64,000 bases of DNA from assembly GCF_964212655.1 (NCBI RefSeq), contig NZ_OZ156465.1:496001-560000 (forward strand), given 5' to 3'. Positions 8,455-17,504 of the stretch are shown in pieces. The notes under the pieces are model-generated. The model saw nothing but the letters and a program-made list of their open reading frames with translations, did no database searches and was not told the origin of the DNA. Every line of letters begins with the position of its first letter. Position 1 is the first letter of the stretch. Made by a program: the position numbers and the translations under genes. The stretch is from Candidatus Thiodiazotropha sp. LNASS1. Its GTDB lineage: Bacteria > Pseudomonadota > Gammaproteobacteria > Chromatiales > Chromatiaceae.

Positions 8455-9741
8455 TTATCCCTTCAACCAGTCTACAAGGTGTTCCACTGCGGTTGTAACC
8501 CGGCCGCAATATCGGCGAATGAATTCATCATCTATCGTTTCGGTTTCGGCCATTTCCAGGGCATGTGACCCATTGAAATCCACTACAGCGATGCGCGTGG
8601 AGAGTTCCTTTGTATGGCGTCCAAAACAGGCGCCTGGCAACAGCGCCACACCCTGCTCAAGCAGCAACCGGTCGCAAAAACTCAGGCTGTCCATGACGCC
8701 GCGGATGGCCAGTTGCTGACGATAGGCATCAAAGCGGGGAAAGAGGTAAAAACCACCTGAGGATGGGTGGAGCGCTGCACCGGTATCCGATAGCGTCCTG
8801 TAGGCATAATCAGACAGCGTGGAGAGAATCGCTCTGCATTGATTCAGATAGACCGCCATCTCGGGATGATCCTCCATGGCGGTAATCGCAGCATACTGTA
8901 TGGGTGCACTGGTGGAGGTGAATGTTTCACTGGCAACAGCGGCCACTGCATCCGCCAGCCAGTTGAGACCGTGGGGAAAGACGAAGAAACCCAGTCGCCA
9001 ACCACCGGCACCGCACCATTTGCTTAAACCATTGCTGATGATGGTGCCTTCCGGGTAGTAGCGTGCCAGAGAGCGATGACTACCCTTGAAATGCGTACCG
9101 CTATAGATCTCATCGGAGAGGGCAAGCACGCGGTACTTTCGTAATACATCCGCCAAGGCTTTGAGTCGTTCCTCAGTGTAACAGAGACCGGTGGGATTAC
9201 TGGGCGAGTTGAGAATCAAAAGACGCGGACGATCCGGATCTTGTCGACACAATTCTTCCAGGATTTCGGGCTCCACCCCTAATCCTGTTTCCGGGCGTGT
9301 ACGAAGCCAATGGATCTGCCGGCCGATGATACGTGCCTGTGGCGCATAGGAGACCCAGGATGGCGAAGGGATTACCAGGTCACCGTAATAGACCAATTGA
9401 ACCAGAAACATCAGTTCCTTGGTACCGGGACCCACCACGATATTGTCGACAGCGTAGTCAAGACCCTCGGTGCGTTTCACCCAGTCTACTATTGCCTCAC
9501 GAAGCGCGGGGAGTCCCTTGACCGGCAAGTAGTCTTTCTGATGGGCGTTTCTCGCGAGGCTCTCGCGCACATGTCCCGGTACGGGAAAAGGGGACTGTCC
9601 CAATCCCAGTCGATAGACATCACGCCCTGAAGCCATGAGTTGACGCGACCGCTCATTGATCGCCAGGGTTGCGGATTCTCCCATACCCCTGATATTTAAA
9701 TTGAGATAGACCTCAGGGGAACGAGGTTGATTGACAGACAT
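8455..9741 (-). CDS. PLP-dependent class I/II aminotransferase
   Basis: 428 residues of fold type I. Visible landmarks are YLPVKGLPALREAI, the Asn182 region NSPSNPTG, Asp210 and Tyr213 (LSDEIYSG) contacting the pyridoxal phosphate, the Schiff-base Lys241 (NGLSKWCGAGGWRLG), and Arg249 next to it. The family covers aspartate, tyrosine and alanine type aminotransferases, and the substrate cannot be set from sequence. It stands alone and is divergent from acetoacetyl-CoA synthetase at 9933. Confidence 0.85.
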   Translation of the reverse strand: MSVNQPRSPEVYLNLNIRGMGESATLAINERSRQLMASGRDVYRLGLGQSPFPVPGHVRESLARNAHQKDYLPVKGLPALREAIVDWVKRTEGLDYAVDNIVVGPGTKELMFLVQLVYYGDLVIPSPSWVSYAPQARIIGRQIHWLRTRPETGLGVEPEILEELCRQDPDRPRLLILNSPSNPTGLCYTEERLKALADVLRKYRVLALSDEIYSGTHFKGSHRSLARYYPEGTIISNGLSKWCGAGGWRLGFFVFPHGLNWLADAVAAVASETFTSTSAPIQYAAITAMEDHPEMAVYLNQCRAILSTLSDYAYRTLSDTGAALHPSSGGFYLFPRFDAYRQQLAIRGVMDSLSFCDRLLLEQGVALLPGACFGRHTKELSTRIAVVDFNGSHALEMAETETIDDEFIRRYCGRVTTAVEHLVDWLKG

Positions 9742-9932
9742 AAACTGACCCTTGTATTGGTTGTTCTCTACACATAATAGCGGTGATCACAGATGCCTAT
9801 CCGGATCATCCATATTGTTAATACGATCGTAATAGTGTTTAGGATGTCTGATGAATCGGTCATCCTGAAAACAACCGATCACTCGTTTGATGAGTGTTAT
9901 TAGTTTCATAAAACCGGCAAGAGAGCATTGCC

Positions 9933-11903
9933 ATGTGCAAAATCGATACAGAACAGCCCCCTCACCCGGTATGGATACCTTCCAAAAAGCTGATGGAACA
10001 GAGCCAGATGGCACTCTTCATGCGCCAGGCAGGGGAGCAGCAGGGGCGGGAATTTACTGAGTATGGTCAACTCTGGGAGTGGTCTGTCACTGACCCCGCC
10101 ACTTTCTGGGGCGCCTTGTGGCGCTTTTGCGCTATTGTTGCCAGTCGAGAGTGGGACGAGCTACTGCAAGATGGTAACCAGATGCCGGGGGCTCGCTGGT
10201 TTACAGGTGCAAGACTCAATTTCGCGGAGAATCTGCTGCGTTTCAGGGATGATCATCCTGCATTGATCTGTATTGGCGAGGAAGAGGACGGTGACGGTGG
10301 TAACTTGCAATATACTGAGCTCTATCACGCCAGCGCCCGGCTTGCCGCGGCACTTCGTCAACTGGGTATAAAACCGGGTGACCGGGTTGCCGCCATCCTG
10401 CCGAACATTCCACATGCGGTAATAGGTATGTTAGCCACATCCTGGCTGGGTGCCGTGTGGTCATCCTGCTCACCGGACTTCGGTAGTGAAGGGATTGTCG
10501 ATCGATTTGGACAGATCGAACCCAAGCTGCTCATAGTCGCAGATGGTTATCGCTACAAAGGTCGATCCATCGATATTCGCGATAAGATCAATCGGGTTAG
10601 GGCGGGGCTGCCTGGCTGTGAGCACTGTCTGTTCGTGTCCTGGCAGGGGACAGGTGAAATCGAAGATGCGATCCACTGGGACAGTGCATTGGATAACGAT
10701 TTCCCTTTGCCACCCTTCGCCCAGCTGCCTTTCGATCATCCGCTGGCAATCCTGTTCTCTTCAGGCACCACCGGAAAACCGAAATGTATCGTGCATGGAG
10801 CCGGCGGCACGTTGTTGCAACATCTGAAAGAGCATCGACTGCATACGGATATCCGTCGCGAGGATCGTCTGTTCTACTTCACTACCTGTGGCTGGATGAT
10901 GTGGAACTGGTTGGTCTCGGGTCTTGCTTCCGGCGCCACTCTGATACTTTACGACGGTAATCCCATGTACCCGATGCCCGATCGTTTATGGCGTGTGGCG
11001 GATGATATAGGGATTACCGTATTCGGTACCAGCGCCAAATATATCTCGGCTCAGCAGAAAGCGGATGTGACGGTGAAGCACAACCTGCCTTTGTCTGAGT
11101 TGCGCACGCTGCTCTCCACCGGTTCGCCACTGCCACCCGAGGCCTTCGACTATATTCACCAGGCGATCAAACCGGGAGTACAGATCAGTTCCATCTCGGG
11201 AGGTACCGATATCATCTCCTGTTTCGCTTTGGGAAATCCCATGCTGCCGGTGTATCGCGGCCAACTGCAGTGTCGTGGTCTGGGGATGGCGGTGGATGTG
11301 TACGATGCTGAAGGAACGAGTCTCAACGATCAGCCGGGTGAGATGGTCTGTAAAAGGCCCTTTCCCAGCATGCCGGTCGGCTTTTGGAACGACAGTGACG
11401 GGCGCCGTTATCGTGCTGCCTATTTCGAGCGTTTTGCAGGTGTCTGGAACCATGGAGACTGGACACGCATAACCGGGCAGGGCGGACTGATCATAGAGGG
11501 TCGGTCCGATACGGTGCTCAATCCGGGTGGTGTACGTATCGGCACTGCCGAGATCTACCGTCAAGTGGAACGGCTGCCACAGGTGAAGGAGTGTGTCTGC
11601 GTGGGACAACAGTGGGATGATGACGTGCGCGTGGTGCTGTTCGTGGTCCTGCAACAGGAACTGGATTTGAATGATGAACTACGCCAACAGATAAATGACA
11701 CCCTACGGATAAACGCCAGTCCTAGGCATGTGCCTTCAAAGGTGATCCAGGTGACCGATGTTCCGAGGACGCGCAATGGAAAAGTGTCTGAAATCGCCGT
11801 TCGGGATACCATCGAGGGAAGAGCGGTTGCCAATACGGAGTCGCTGATTAATCCCGATGTCTTAGTACAATATCGTAACCTGCCTGAGTTGGCTGTTTCA
11901 TGA
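9933..11903 (+). CDS. aacS: Acetoacetate--CoA ligase (acetoacetyl-CoA synthetase)
   Basis: 656 residues, full length for the family. It is an ANL-superfamily adenylating enzyme: the phosphate-binding loop is at about residue 274 (LFSSGTTGKPK), followed by the TTCGWMMWNW motif, the GDWTRITGQGG hinge-region Asp, and the C-terminal catalytic Lys region (RTRNGKVSE). The N-terminal segment (PVWIPSKKLMEQSQM, then WFTGARLNFAENLL) is typical of acetoacetyl-CoA synthetase rather than acetyl-CoA synthetase. It converts acetoacetate, ATP and CoA to acetoacetyl-CoA, linking ketone-body or polyhydroxybutyrate breakdown to central metabolism. No other genes of that pathway are adjacent. Confidence 0.88.
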   Translation: MCKIDTEQPPHPVWIPSKKLMEQSQMALFMRQAGEQQGREFTEYGQLWEWSVTDPATFWGALWRFCAIVASREWDELLQDGNQMPGARWFTGARLNFAENLLRFRDDHPALICIGEEEDGDGGNLQYTELYHASARLAAALRQLGIKPGDRVAAILPNIPHAVIGMLATSWLGAVWSSCSPDFGSEGIVDRFGQIEPKLLIVADGYRYKGRSIDIRDKINRVRAGLPGCEHCLFVSWQGTGEIEDAIHWDSALDNDFPLPPFAQLPFDHPLAILFSSGTTGKPKCIVHGAGGTLLQHLKEHRLHTDIRREDRLFYFTTCGWMMWNWLVSGLASGATLILYDGNPMYPMPDRLWRVADDIGITVFGTSAKYISAQQKADVTVKHNLPLSELRTLLSTGSPLPPEAFDYIHQAIKPGVQISSISGGTDIISCFALGNPMLPVYRGQLQCRGLGMAVDVYDAEGTSLNDQPGEMVCKRPFPSMPVGFWNDSDGRRYRAAYFERFAGVWNHGDWTRITGQGGLIIEGRSDTVLNPGGVRIGTAEIYRQVERLPQVKECVCVGQQWDDDVRVVLFVVLQQELDLNDELRQQINDTLRINASPRHVPSKVIQVTDVPRTRNGKVSEIAVRDTIEGRAVANTESLINPDVLVQYRNLPELAVS

Positions 11904-11931
11904 AGGTGCGGATCGGAACAGAACAGGGAGG

Positions 11932-11965
11932 GCCGCCGATGCGGCAGATATCATATACCTGCCGC
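11932..11965. other. Two overlapping, mutually exclusive hairpins
   Basis: GCCGC-CGAT-GCGGC (11932-11945) overlaps GCGGCAG...CTGCCGC (11941-11947 with 11959-11965). Only one can form at a time. They lie between the convergent ends of aacS and the cytochrome gene. No T-run follows, so a classical intrinsic terminator is not shown. Confidence 0.35.
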
Positions 11966-11997
11966 TGTAGATAGATTATCCGTATTGATACAGGCGC

Positions 11998-13320
11998 CTA
12001 TAGAGACTTCAGATATTCGACCAGGTCGGATTTGGCATTGGCACTGAGAGATAGGCCAAAGTGGCTATCATAGTGATCGACAACATCCATCAGTGTGGCG
12101 AATCGGCCATCATGGTAATAGCCTCCCTTGCTATGAGTCCACAACCCCTTGAGAGGTGCCGTTCGGTAACCATCCTCGGGACCACGCCGGGCCTGGAAAT
12201 CATCAATGCCGATTTCATCCGGGAAATGTAGATTCCAGCCTGGTTCGCTAAACAGTGGAGGTACATGGCAGCGTGCGCAATCAGCCTGATTCTCGAATAC
12301 CAGCTTTCCCCGTTTGGCCGCCTCGTTATCATAACTCCGGCGGGGTGGCTTAGGTGCTTTGAGCGCAAGTTGATACTGTTGCAGTACAGCCAGTTTCGGT
12401 GTTACCCGATCAACTTCAGGTCTGGTATCGCCAAATCCATTGGCCGCGGCTACCGGGAATTTATCGAAGTCATCGAGACGTGGATCATAGAGTGTACCTT
12501 GGCCGCCCATCTCCAGAGTCGCAACAAGGGCATTCCAGTGAGTGATCGACCCCCAACCGGTCCAGGTATGCAGATTGATGCCTGCCAGGCCGAATGCAGG
12601 AGGAATCAGAACAGCCCCTGACCTGCCGTCCGGCTGAAAAGCCTTGCCGTCGAGCAGCAGGGAAGCATCAAATTTTCCCGCTCCCCAGCTCATGAGTACG
12701 CTTCTGACCGTTTGCTCATCGACATTCAACAGTTCAGTGAACGGCGAGAGATCCGGCGCAAGGGCGATAATCAATCCTGGGTCGAGATCACGGTTGGCCC
12801 AACCATCCAATCGACGACCGATACCACCGGCGAAAGAATCATCTACCGTACTGTGGCAAAGCGCACAGGTGATGCCCACTGATTCCAACCTGCCGGCTTC
12901 ATCTAGCTTCCCCTTTAAACCCACCACTGCATCGAGTTCGAGCAGGGCGAGTGTTGTTGCGGGATCGGTCAGATCCACCTTGCCCTGTTTCAATGCGCGT
13001 TGCAGTTTTTTTGGCAGGGCTTTGATGTCGACTTTCAACCCCACGGCCAGGGCAGTCGTCGGATCGACACCGGGACCCACCCCTCCCAATGACTCACCGG
13101 CAATGGCTTCATGCAATCTTAACCGCTCTGTCCAAAACGATTCATCACCGAATGTATCGTGTCTGAATGTCTGTCTTCCCTTCGATACAGAGGATAAAAC
13201 ATCGAAAAAAAGACCCGCATCATGGAAGTGTCGGTTTGCAGCCTGCGCAGAGGTGGGTAATGCAAACGTTAATGTCAGAGCAAGCAGTTGTATACTAATC
13301 AGTAGATTGCGACATTTCAT
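11998..13320 (-). CDS. Periplasmic di-haem cytochrome c (cytochrome c peroxidase-like)
   Basis: 440 residues from the ATG at 13320, which has GGGAG eight bases upstream. An ATG at 13335 overlapping the sigma-factor stop lies just ahead of that site and is less likely. A signal peptide ends at SAQA, so the protein is periplasmic. Two haem c attachment sites are seen, CALCH at about 152-156 and CARCH at about 348-352. The C-terminal part (APLKGLWTHSKGGYYHDGRF, then a helix to the end) resembles di-haem peroxidase and thiol-oxidoreductase-like cytochromes. Distal ligands cannot be assigned. It lies directly downstream of an ECF sigma factor gene, probably on the same transcript. Confidence 0.82.
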   Translation of the reverse strand: MKCRNLLISIQLLALTLTFALPTSAQAANRHFHDAGLFFDVLSSVSKGRQTFRHDTFGDESFWTERLRLHEAIAGESLGGVGPGVDPTTALAVGLKVDIKALPKKLQRALKQGKVDLTDPATTLALLELDAVVGLKGKLDEAGRLESVGITCALCHSTVDDSFAGGIGRRLDGWANRDLDPGLIIALAPDLSPFTELLNVDEQTVRSVLMSWGAGKFDASLLLDGKAFQPDGRSGAVLIPPAFGLAGINLHTWTGWGSITHWNALVATLEMGGQGTLYDPRLDDFDKFPVAAANGFGDTRPEVDRVTPKLAVLQQYQLALKAPKPPRRSYDNEAAKRGKLVFENQADCARCHVPPLFSEPGWNLHFPDEIGIDDFQARRGPEDGYRTAPLKGLWTHSKGGYYHDGRFATLMDVVDHYDSHFGLSLSANAKSDLVEYLKSL

Positions 13321-13334
13321 GATTTGTTCTCCCA

Positions 13335-14027
13335 TCACGGCAGGTTGATGGATTGTTTAAGAAGCAGGAACACGCGATAGACAATCGCATCGCAACGGGC
13401 GCCTGCAAATGGATAGGCGAGAGCACTGATCTCTTCCAAACGATATTTATATTTGCTGCGTAGAATCGATTTAGCCCTGTGCAGTCGTGTTTTTACGGTT
13501 GCTGGATTCAAGTCCAGTGCCTTGGCGGTTTCATCGGTACTCAAGCCTTCAAACTCACGCAACATCAGCACCAGGCGAAAATCCCGGGGCAGGCTGTCCA
13601 CCGCTTTTTCCAGCATTCGCACCATTTCATCGTTCATCGCTGTCATTTCAGGCTCGATGGTTTCATCGGCGGTCAAACTGACAGCATCAATCGGTAGAGA
13701 GACGGCATGCAGCCCCGACTCTTTGCGGGCAATTCGAAACGCAATACGGGATGCGATACGCATCAGCCATGTAGCGAAGCCATCGGGGCCATGAAACTGA
13801 TGCAAATGCTGAAATGCACTGACATAAGCCTCCTGGACCGCATCTTGCGCCAGTGAATCGTCCGTCAGAATGCCATATGCCAAGCGAAACAACCTGCGGT
13901 TGTAGCGCCTCATAATCAACTCATACAATGGATGATCGCCATCAAGAATACGGGCAATGACCTCACTGTCGCTGAGTGCCTCAAATAACCGAAGATTTTC
14001 CCTCATTTTTGGTTTGTCGTCTTTCAT
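13335..14027 (-). CDS. ECF-type RNA polymerase sigma factor
   Basis: About 230 residues from the ATG at 14027; an ATG at 14006 is a possible alternative. The sigma-70 region 2 core (YNRRLFRLAYGIL, DAVQEAYVSAFQHL, FATWLMRIASRIAFRIAR) and region 4 helix-turn-helix (LSTDETAKALDLNPATVKTR) are both clear. The C-terminus adds about 35 residues with GARCDAIVYRVF. No anti-sigma gene is adjacent. The next gene, a secreted di-haem cytochrome c, begins within 15 bp, which suggests a regulatory or functional link such as a redox response. Confidence 0.88.
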   Translation of the reverse strand: MKDDKPKMRENLRLFEALSDSEVIARILDGDHPLYELIMRRYNRRLFRLAYGILTDDSLAQDAVQEAYVSAFQHLHQFHGPDGFATWLMRIASRIAFRIARKESGLHAVSLPIDAVSLTADETIEPEMTAMNDEMVRMLEKAVDSLPRDFRLVLMLREFEGLSTDETAKALDLNPATVKTRLHRAKSILRSKYKYRLEEISALAYPFAGARCDAIVYRVFLLLKQSINLP

Positions 14028-14375
14028 AACCTTAAAGAGGCATCTGGTTATTGATAGGTTCCCACTAAATTTCAAATGATCTGAGCATGGGGTATGCAAC
14101 ACCAAGGGTATTCGCGCGCAAGCCGAGATAGTGGGGATTTATGATTTAACTGACAAACATATCCCGCCATACAGGAAGACAATATCCACTATGTGAGAGG
14201 AGGGAATTGATCGGGTGAAGCTCTGATTGATTCACCATTCCTGGCGCAGCGAGGCACCGACGAGAAATCCTGCGCCAATCTTTCAATGACTGACTGGAAT
14301 CCTGCCTTCGCTGGATTGACTGTGCTGTGATCGGTTTGCGCTACCTTAGTAAAACCTGGATACTTTCCGTGTCAG
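14028..14375. other. Intergenic region upstream of the ECF sigma factor
   Basis: About 350 bp between the SYLF gene end and the sigma factor start, both on the minus strand. No supported gene is present. A small inverted repeat, GGTGAA...TTCACC (14214-14236), is present. The sigma factor promoter should lie here. Confidence 0.4.
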
Positions 14376-14945
14376 CTACTTCGCCGTGTAGCTGAATTTC
14401 TGGCCGCCGATGCTCGCCTCATACATCAAGCCGCCCTTGGCGACGGTAAAGGTGGCCATGCCTTTGTGATATTTACCTGAGGTGATGGCATCATGCTGAC
14501 CGCCACTTGCGCCGACAGAGCTTCCTGTGGTCGTCGCAGCGGCTGAGGCGCCCGCGGTGATCGCGACAGCGGTAGCCTGCGCGCCGAATTCGAAGTTGCC
14601 GCTGGTAAACTCATCCAGTGCCCGCTTGTCCTGGAAAAAAATAATCATGCTGTAGGCCTGTCCGCCGAGTTGCAGGCCGATTGTTACCTGGGTGACCTTG
14701 GTATCGCCGATGTGTACGCCGTTCTCGTAAACACGCCCCTTGCCGAAGGCGCCGCCAATGCCGATCCCTGCCTTTCCAACGGTGGGAAAAACAGCATAGC
14801 CCTGGTGGTTGTCGAAGAACCATCCACTTTCACTGGCGGCATTAAAGACATCAACTGTCTCCTGATATTCATCGGCCCAGGCATTCACCACCGAGAGAAG
14901 AAACAAGACAGTAATCGAATAAATGGATGTGATTCTAATATTCAT
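14376..14945 (-). CDS. Secreted SYLF-domain (Ysc84-like) lipid-binding protein
   Basis: 189 residues. GGAGGG precedes the ATG. The signal peptide ends near NAWA. The rest is one SYLF domain: YAVFPTVGKAGIGIGGAFGKG, QLGGQAYSMIIFFQDKRALD, the Gly/Ala-rich middle (TAGASAAATTTGSS) and GLMYEASIGGQKFSY at the end. In the family this domain binds phosphoinositides or other lipids. The bacterial secreted forms have no firmly known role. It stands alone between long non-coding stretches. Confidence 0.85.
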   Translation of the reverse strand: MNIRITSIYSITVLFLLSVVNAWADEYQETVDVFNAASESGWFFDNHQGYAVFPTVGKAGIGIGGAFGKGRVYENGVHIGDTKVTQVTIGLQLGGQAYSMIIFFQDKRALDEFTSGNFEFGAQATAVAITAGASAAATTTGSSVGASGGQHDAITSGKYHKGMATFTVAKGGLMYEASIGGQKFSYTAK

Positions 14946-15344
14946 TATTGTTTACCCTCCAGTCAGCGGTGTGGGAATGATCTGCTGATAGGCATACTAT
15001 CAACCATAGATATTATAGATGGGGAGAAGTTTTATATTCCCTCCATTTTACCTCAATTAGGCCACGCTTTTGATCATAAGGTTATAAATATAGAAAAAAT
15101 ATAAGCGGTTAATAAAATGTGTCTTATTTTGTAAACTTTTTGCTTCGATCGGGTGTATGGCGATAACTAGGGCCGCCTTGATTATTACGCGGAACGGCTT
15201 TATCAGTTAGTACCTATTTTTTAAACCACTTTGTTGCAACAAGGTTTGTCATGAGCATGGTCTGTTACAAGTAGTCAAAGCTCCATATACATGGATATTG
15301 TGTCTTGACGAGAATATAGGAATTGATAATAAATACGATTGAGC
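14946..15344. other. AT-rich intergenic region upstream of the SYLF gene
   Basis: About 400 bp with no gene I can support. It holds a perfect 12-bp palindrome TTGTTGCAACAA at 15231-15242 that could be a protein-binding site. The promoter of the SYLF gene should lie in its left part. Confidence 0.4.
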
Positions 15345-16673
15345 TCAGAAATGATGTGCCCAACTTAGTTCCAGTTCCCACTGTTCCATTTCCACCGAGC
15401 CTGTCTGGCCAGGTGTGAAGACCGGATTGCTTCCCTCGATCTTCTCATTCAGTGCACGTGTCAATGACAGATTGATTTGATTCATTTTATTAAAGGAAAA
15501 AGTGGTGCCGAAGCTCAGGTGGTTACGGATCGTTGCCGGTGCAAGTACATTGAACAGCGCCTGTCCGCCTTCAAACAGCTCATCGGCACGGCTATATCCT
15601 GCTCGAAAGGTCCATTGAGGATCATATTCCCACTGTACCCCGAATTTCCAGATTCCCATGTCGTCCCAACCAAACCCCAAGCCCTGATCCGAACCAAGGC
15701 GCTGACTGGGATTGGCGAAGAAGTTGACATCATTGCCATTCGCGAGAGACCTCACTTCACCGTAATTGATGTATTGATAGTCAAGCGCCAATGTAACCGT
15801 TGGGCTGGCAACATAAGAGAGTCCAATGACCCAGGTTGAGGGGGTATCGAAATCCCCCTGTTCCGCAAACAGGCCCTCGTAGTCGTCAAATTCCGACATA
15901 TAGAGGCGGCTTTGGTATGAGGCGCCCAGTGACAGCCTGTCATTGACCCTGCCCAGCCAGCCTATCCGTACACCGTAGCCCCATGACTGATCATAACCGT
16001 TGTTGGTTACCTTGCCCGTTGCGGTTGTCGCCATGGGATTGTCGAACGGTTCCAGACCTTCCGCCTTGAACCGTTGCACAGCGACTATGGGCATGATACC
16101 CAGCCAGTGGCCATCACTGACCTTACGGGCATAGGTGACACCGAGAAACAGTTGGGCGAAATCCACGCCTGTCGGTGAGCTGGTGGGAATGCCGAAGGCA
16201 GCCCCGAAATTACCGAACACCGCGCTATCGTATTCGGTATTCATGCCGCCGTTGCCACCGACGGAGATACCGATACTGCTATGTTCGTCCAGGGGCCTGT
16301 TCCATCCGACATGAGGCACAAGAAATATATCGTTTTCACTGGTGTATTCGCCGGCTGGAATCTGCATCGGTGAAAGGGCGTCGTTATTGGCGGTAAAGCC
16401 GCGGTCGGAAGGTGAGAAAAGGGCCATGCCCAGATCCGTTCTGTGACCGAGCAGAACCATGCCGGCAGGATTGGTCGCGGCGGCGAGGGTGTCCTGGGGA
16501 AATGCAACACCGGCACCCGCCATGCCCTTGTTGGTGGTGCCGAACCCGGTGGGGGAATAACCATTGGTTGCGTGGGCTGTATGGCTCACAGAGATGATTA
16601 GTACAAGCCCTATGAAGCGGGACAGCCGGTGAGTTACTGTTGATCGCCTACCCAATAAGAAACCGACTGTCAT
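15345..16673 (-). CDS. FadL/TodX-family outer-membrane transport protein
   Basis: 442 residues from the ATG at 16673, preceded by GGGGA; a TTG five codons upstream is less likely. The signal peptide ends at HTAHA, and the mature N-terminus NGYSPTGFGTTNKGMAGAGVA is the classic FadL plug start, with SxxATNPAGM soon after. The rest alternates polar and aromatic residues as in a 14-strand barrel and ends with Phe (ELSWAHHF), as outer-membrane barrels do. The family imports long-chain fatty acids or other hydrophobic compounds such as hydrocarbons. The gene stands alone. Confidence 0.88.
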   Translation of the reverse strand: MTVGFLLGRRSTVTHRLSRFIGLVLIISVSHTAHATNGYSPTGFGTTNKGMAGAGVAFPQDTLAAATNPAGMVLLGHRTDLGMALFSPSDRGFTANNDALSPMQIPAGEYTSENDIFLVPHVGWNRPLDEHSSIGISVGGNGGMNTEYDSAVFGNFGAAFGIPTSSPTGVDFAQLFLGVTYARKVSDGHWLGIMPIVAVQRFKAEGLEPFDNPMATTATGKVTNNGYDQSWGYGVRIGWLGRVNDRLSLGASYQSRLYMSEFDDYEGLFAEQGDFDTPSTWVIGLSYVASPTVTLALDYQYINYGEVRSLANGNDVNFFANPSQRLGSDQGLGFGWDDMGIWKFGVQWEYDPQWTFRAGYSRADELFEGGQALFNVLAPATIRNHLSFGTTFSFNKMNQINLSLTRALNEKIEGSNPVFTPGQTGSVEMEQWELELSWAHHF

Positions 16674-16880
16674 AATGAAATTCCCCAACAGATATGAATA
16701 GTGACTATGTGCCCTAGGATTCAGGCAGGTAACATTATTGTATTAAGTACTATAAAACCACAAACTGGTGGAACTTAAGAATATTGGAAAATCAATTTGT
16801 AACAATTGTTTTACATCAATAAGCAGAGCGCTTCCCCAGTATGGAAATCCGGGTTGAATGTATTGACCGATGATTTTTCG

Positions 16881-17504
16881 TTATATTCTTTCCTGATCCC
16901 TCAGCACTTTTACCTGAAACAAGGCATTCCTTTCTTCTTCCTCCAGCGCATTTTCAATGAAACGAATCGTATTGCGATACTGGGGGATGATGTTATAGCG
17001 CAACGCATTCACCCGCTTCTGCGCCTTGCGTTGTTCGGCAATCAGACGGTTGAGACTCATCGAGACTTCGCCCATCTTTGCAAGCTGAAGCGAGGCTTCG
17101 GCAAAGTGGAGGCGGGTTTCATCGAAGCTGGGATCGGTGCCGAGCAGGCCGACCGGGTTGAGTGGCAGCAGTTGTCCGCTGACAGATGGGTATTCCACAC
17201 CGAGGTTTCGCCGCGGCAGGATTTTCAGATCCAGCACGGGTTCCACCCCGAGGGCCGCCTGATTGACGGCACGGCTGCCCATGCGCAATTGCAGCATGCT
17301 GAGCCAGTGATAAGCCAGTTTAGTGGCTTCGTGGGCTTGATCTCTGATCTTGCGGTATTCACCGATGCGTTGATAGACCAGTCGCGTAAGCAGCTCCCGT
17401 TTGCGTTCCAGCAGGCTGTGGCCCTCCTCAAGAAAATTGAGCTGCCGTTTCAGATTCAGCAGGGTGTTCTTGGTCGGGGCCGCTTTGATGCGTTTACCGG
17501 TCAT
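16881..17504 (-). CDS. atpD: V-type ATP synthase subunit D (central stalk)
   Basis: 207 residues, nearly all helical. The N-terminal segment TKNTLLNLKRQLNFLEEGHSLLERKRELL and the C-terminal NALRYNIIPQYRNTIRFIENALEEEER match the antiparallel coiled-coil rotor subunit D of V/A-type ATPases. It is the last gene of the nine-gene operon. Its ATG overlaps the subunit B stop (ATGA), so translation is coupled. Confidence 0.9.
   Translation of the reverse strand: MTGKRIKAAPTKNTLLNLKRQLNFLEEGHSLLERKRELLTRLVYQRIGEYRKIRDQAHEATKLAYHWLSMLQLRMGSRAVNQAALGVEPVLDLKILPRRNLGVEYPSVSGQLLPLNPVGLLGTDPSFDETRLHFAEASLQLAKMGEVSMSLNRLIAEQRKAQKRVNALRYNIIPQYRNTIRFIENALEEEERNALFQVKVLRDQERI

Noticed and set aside
13318-13338. 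GTG/ATG at 13338/13335 as the cytochrome start
   Set aside because: The ATG at 13335 overlaps the sigma stop neatly but lies just ahead of the GGGAG that serves the ATG at 13320, and the signal peptide begins properly at 13320.
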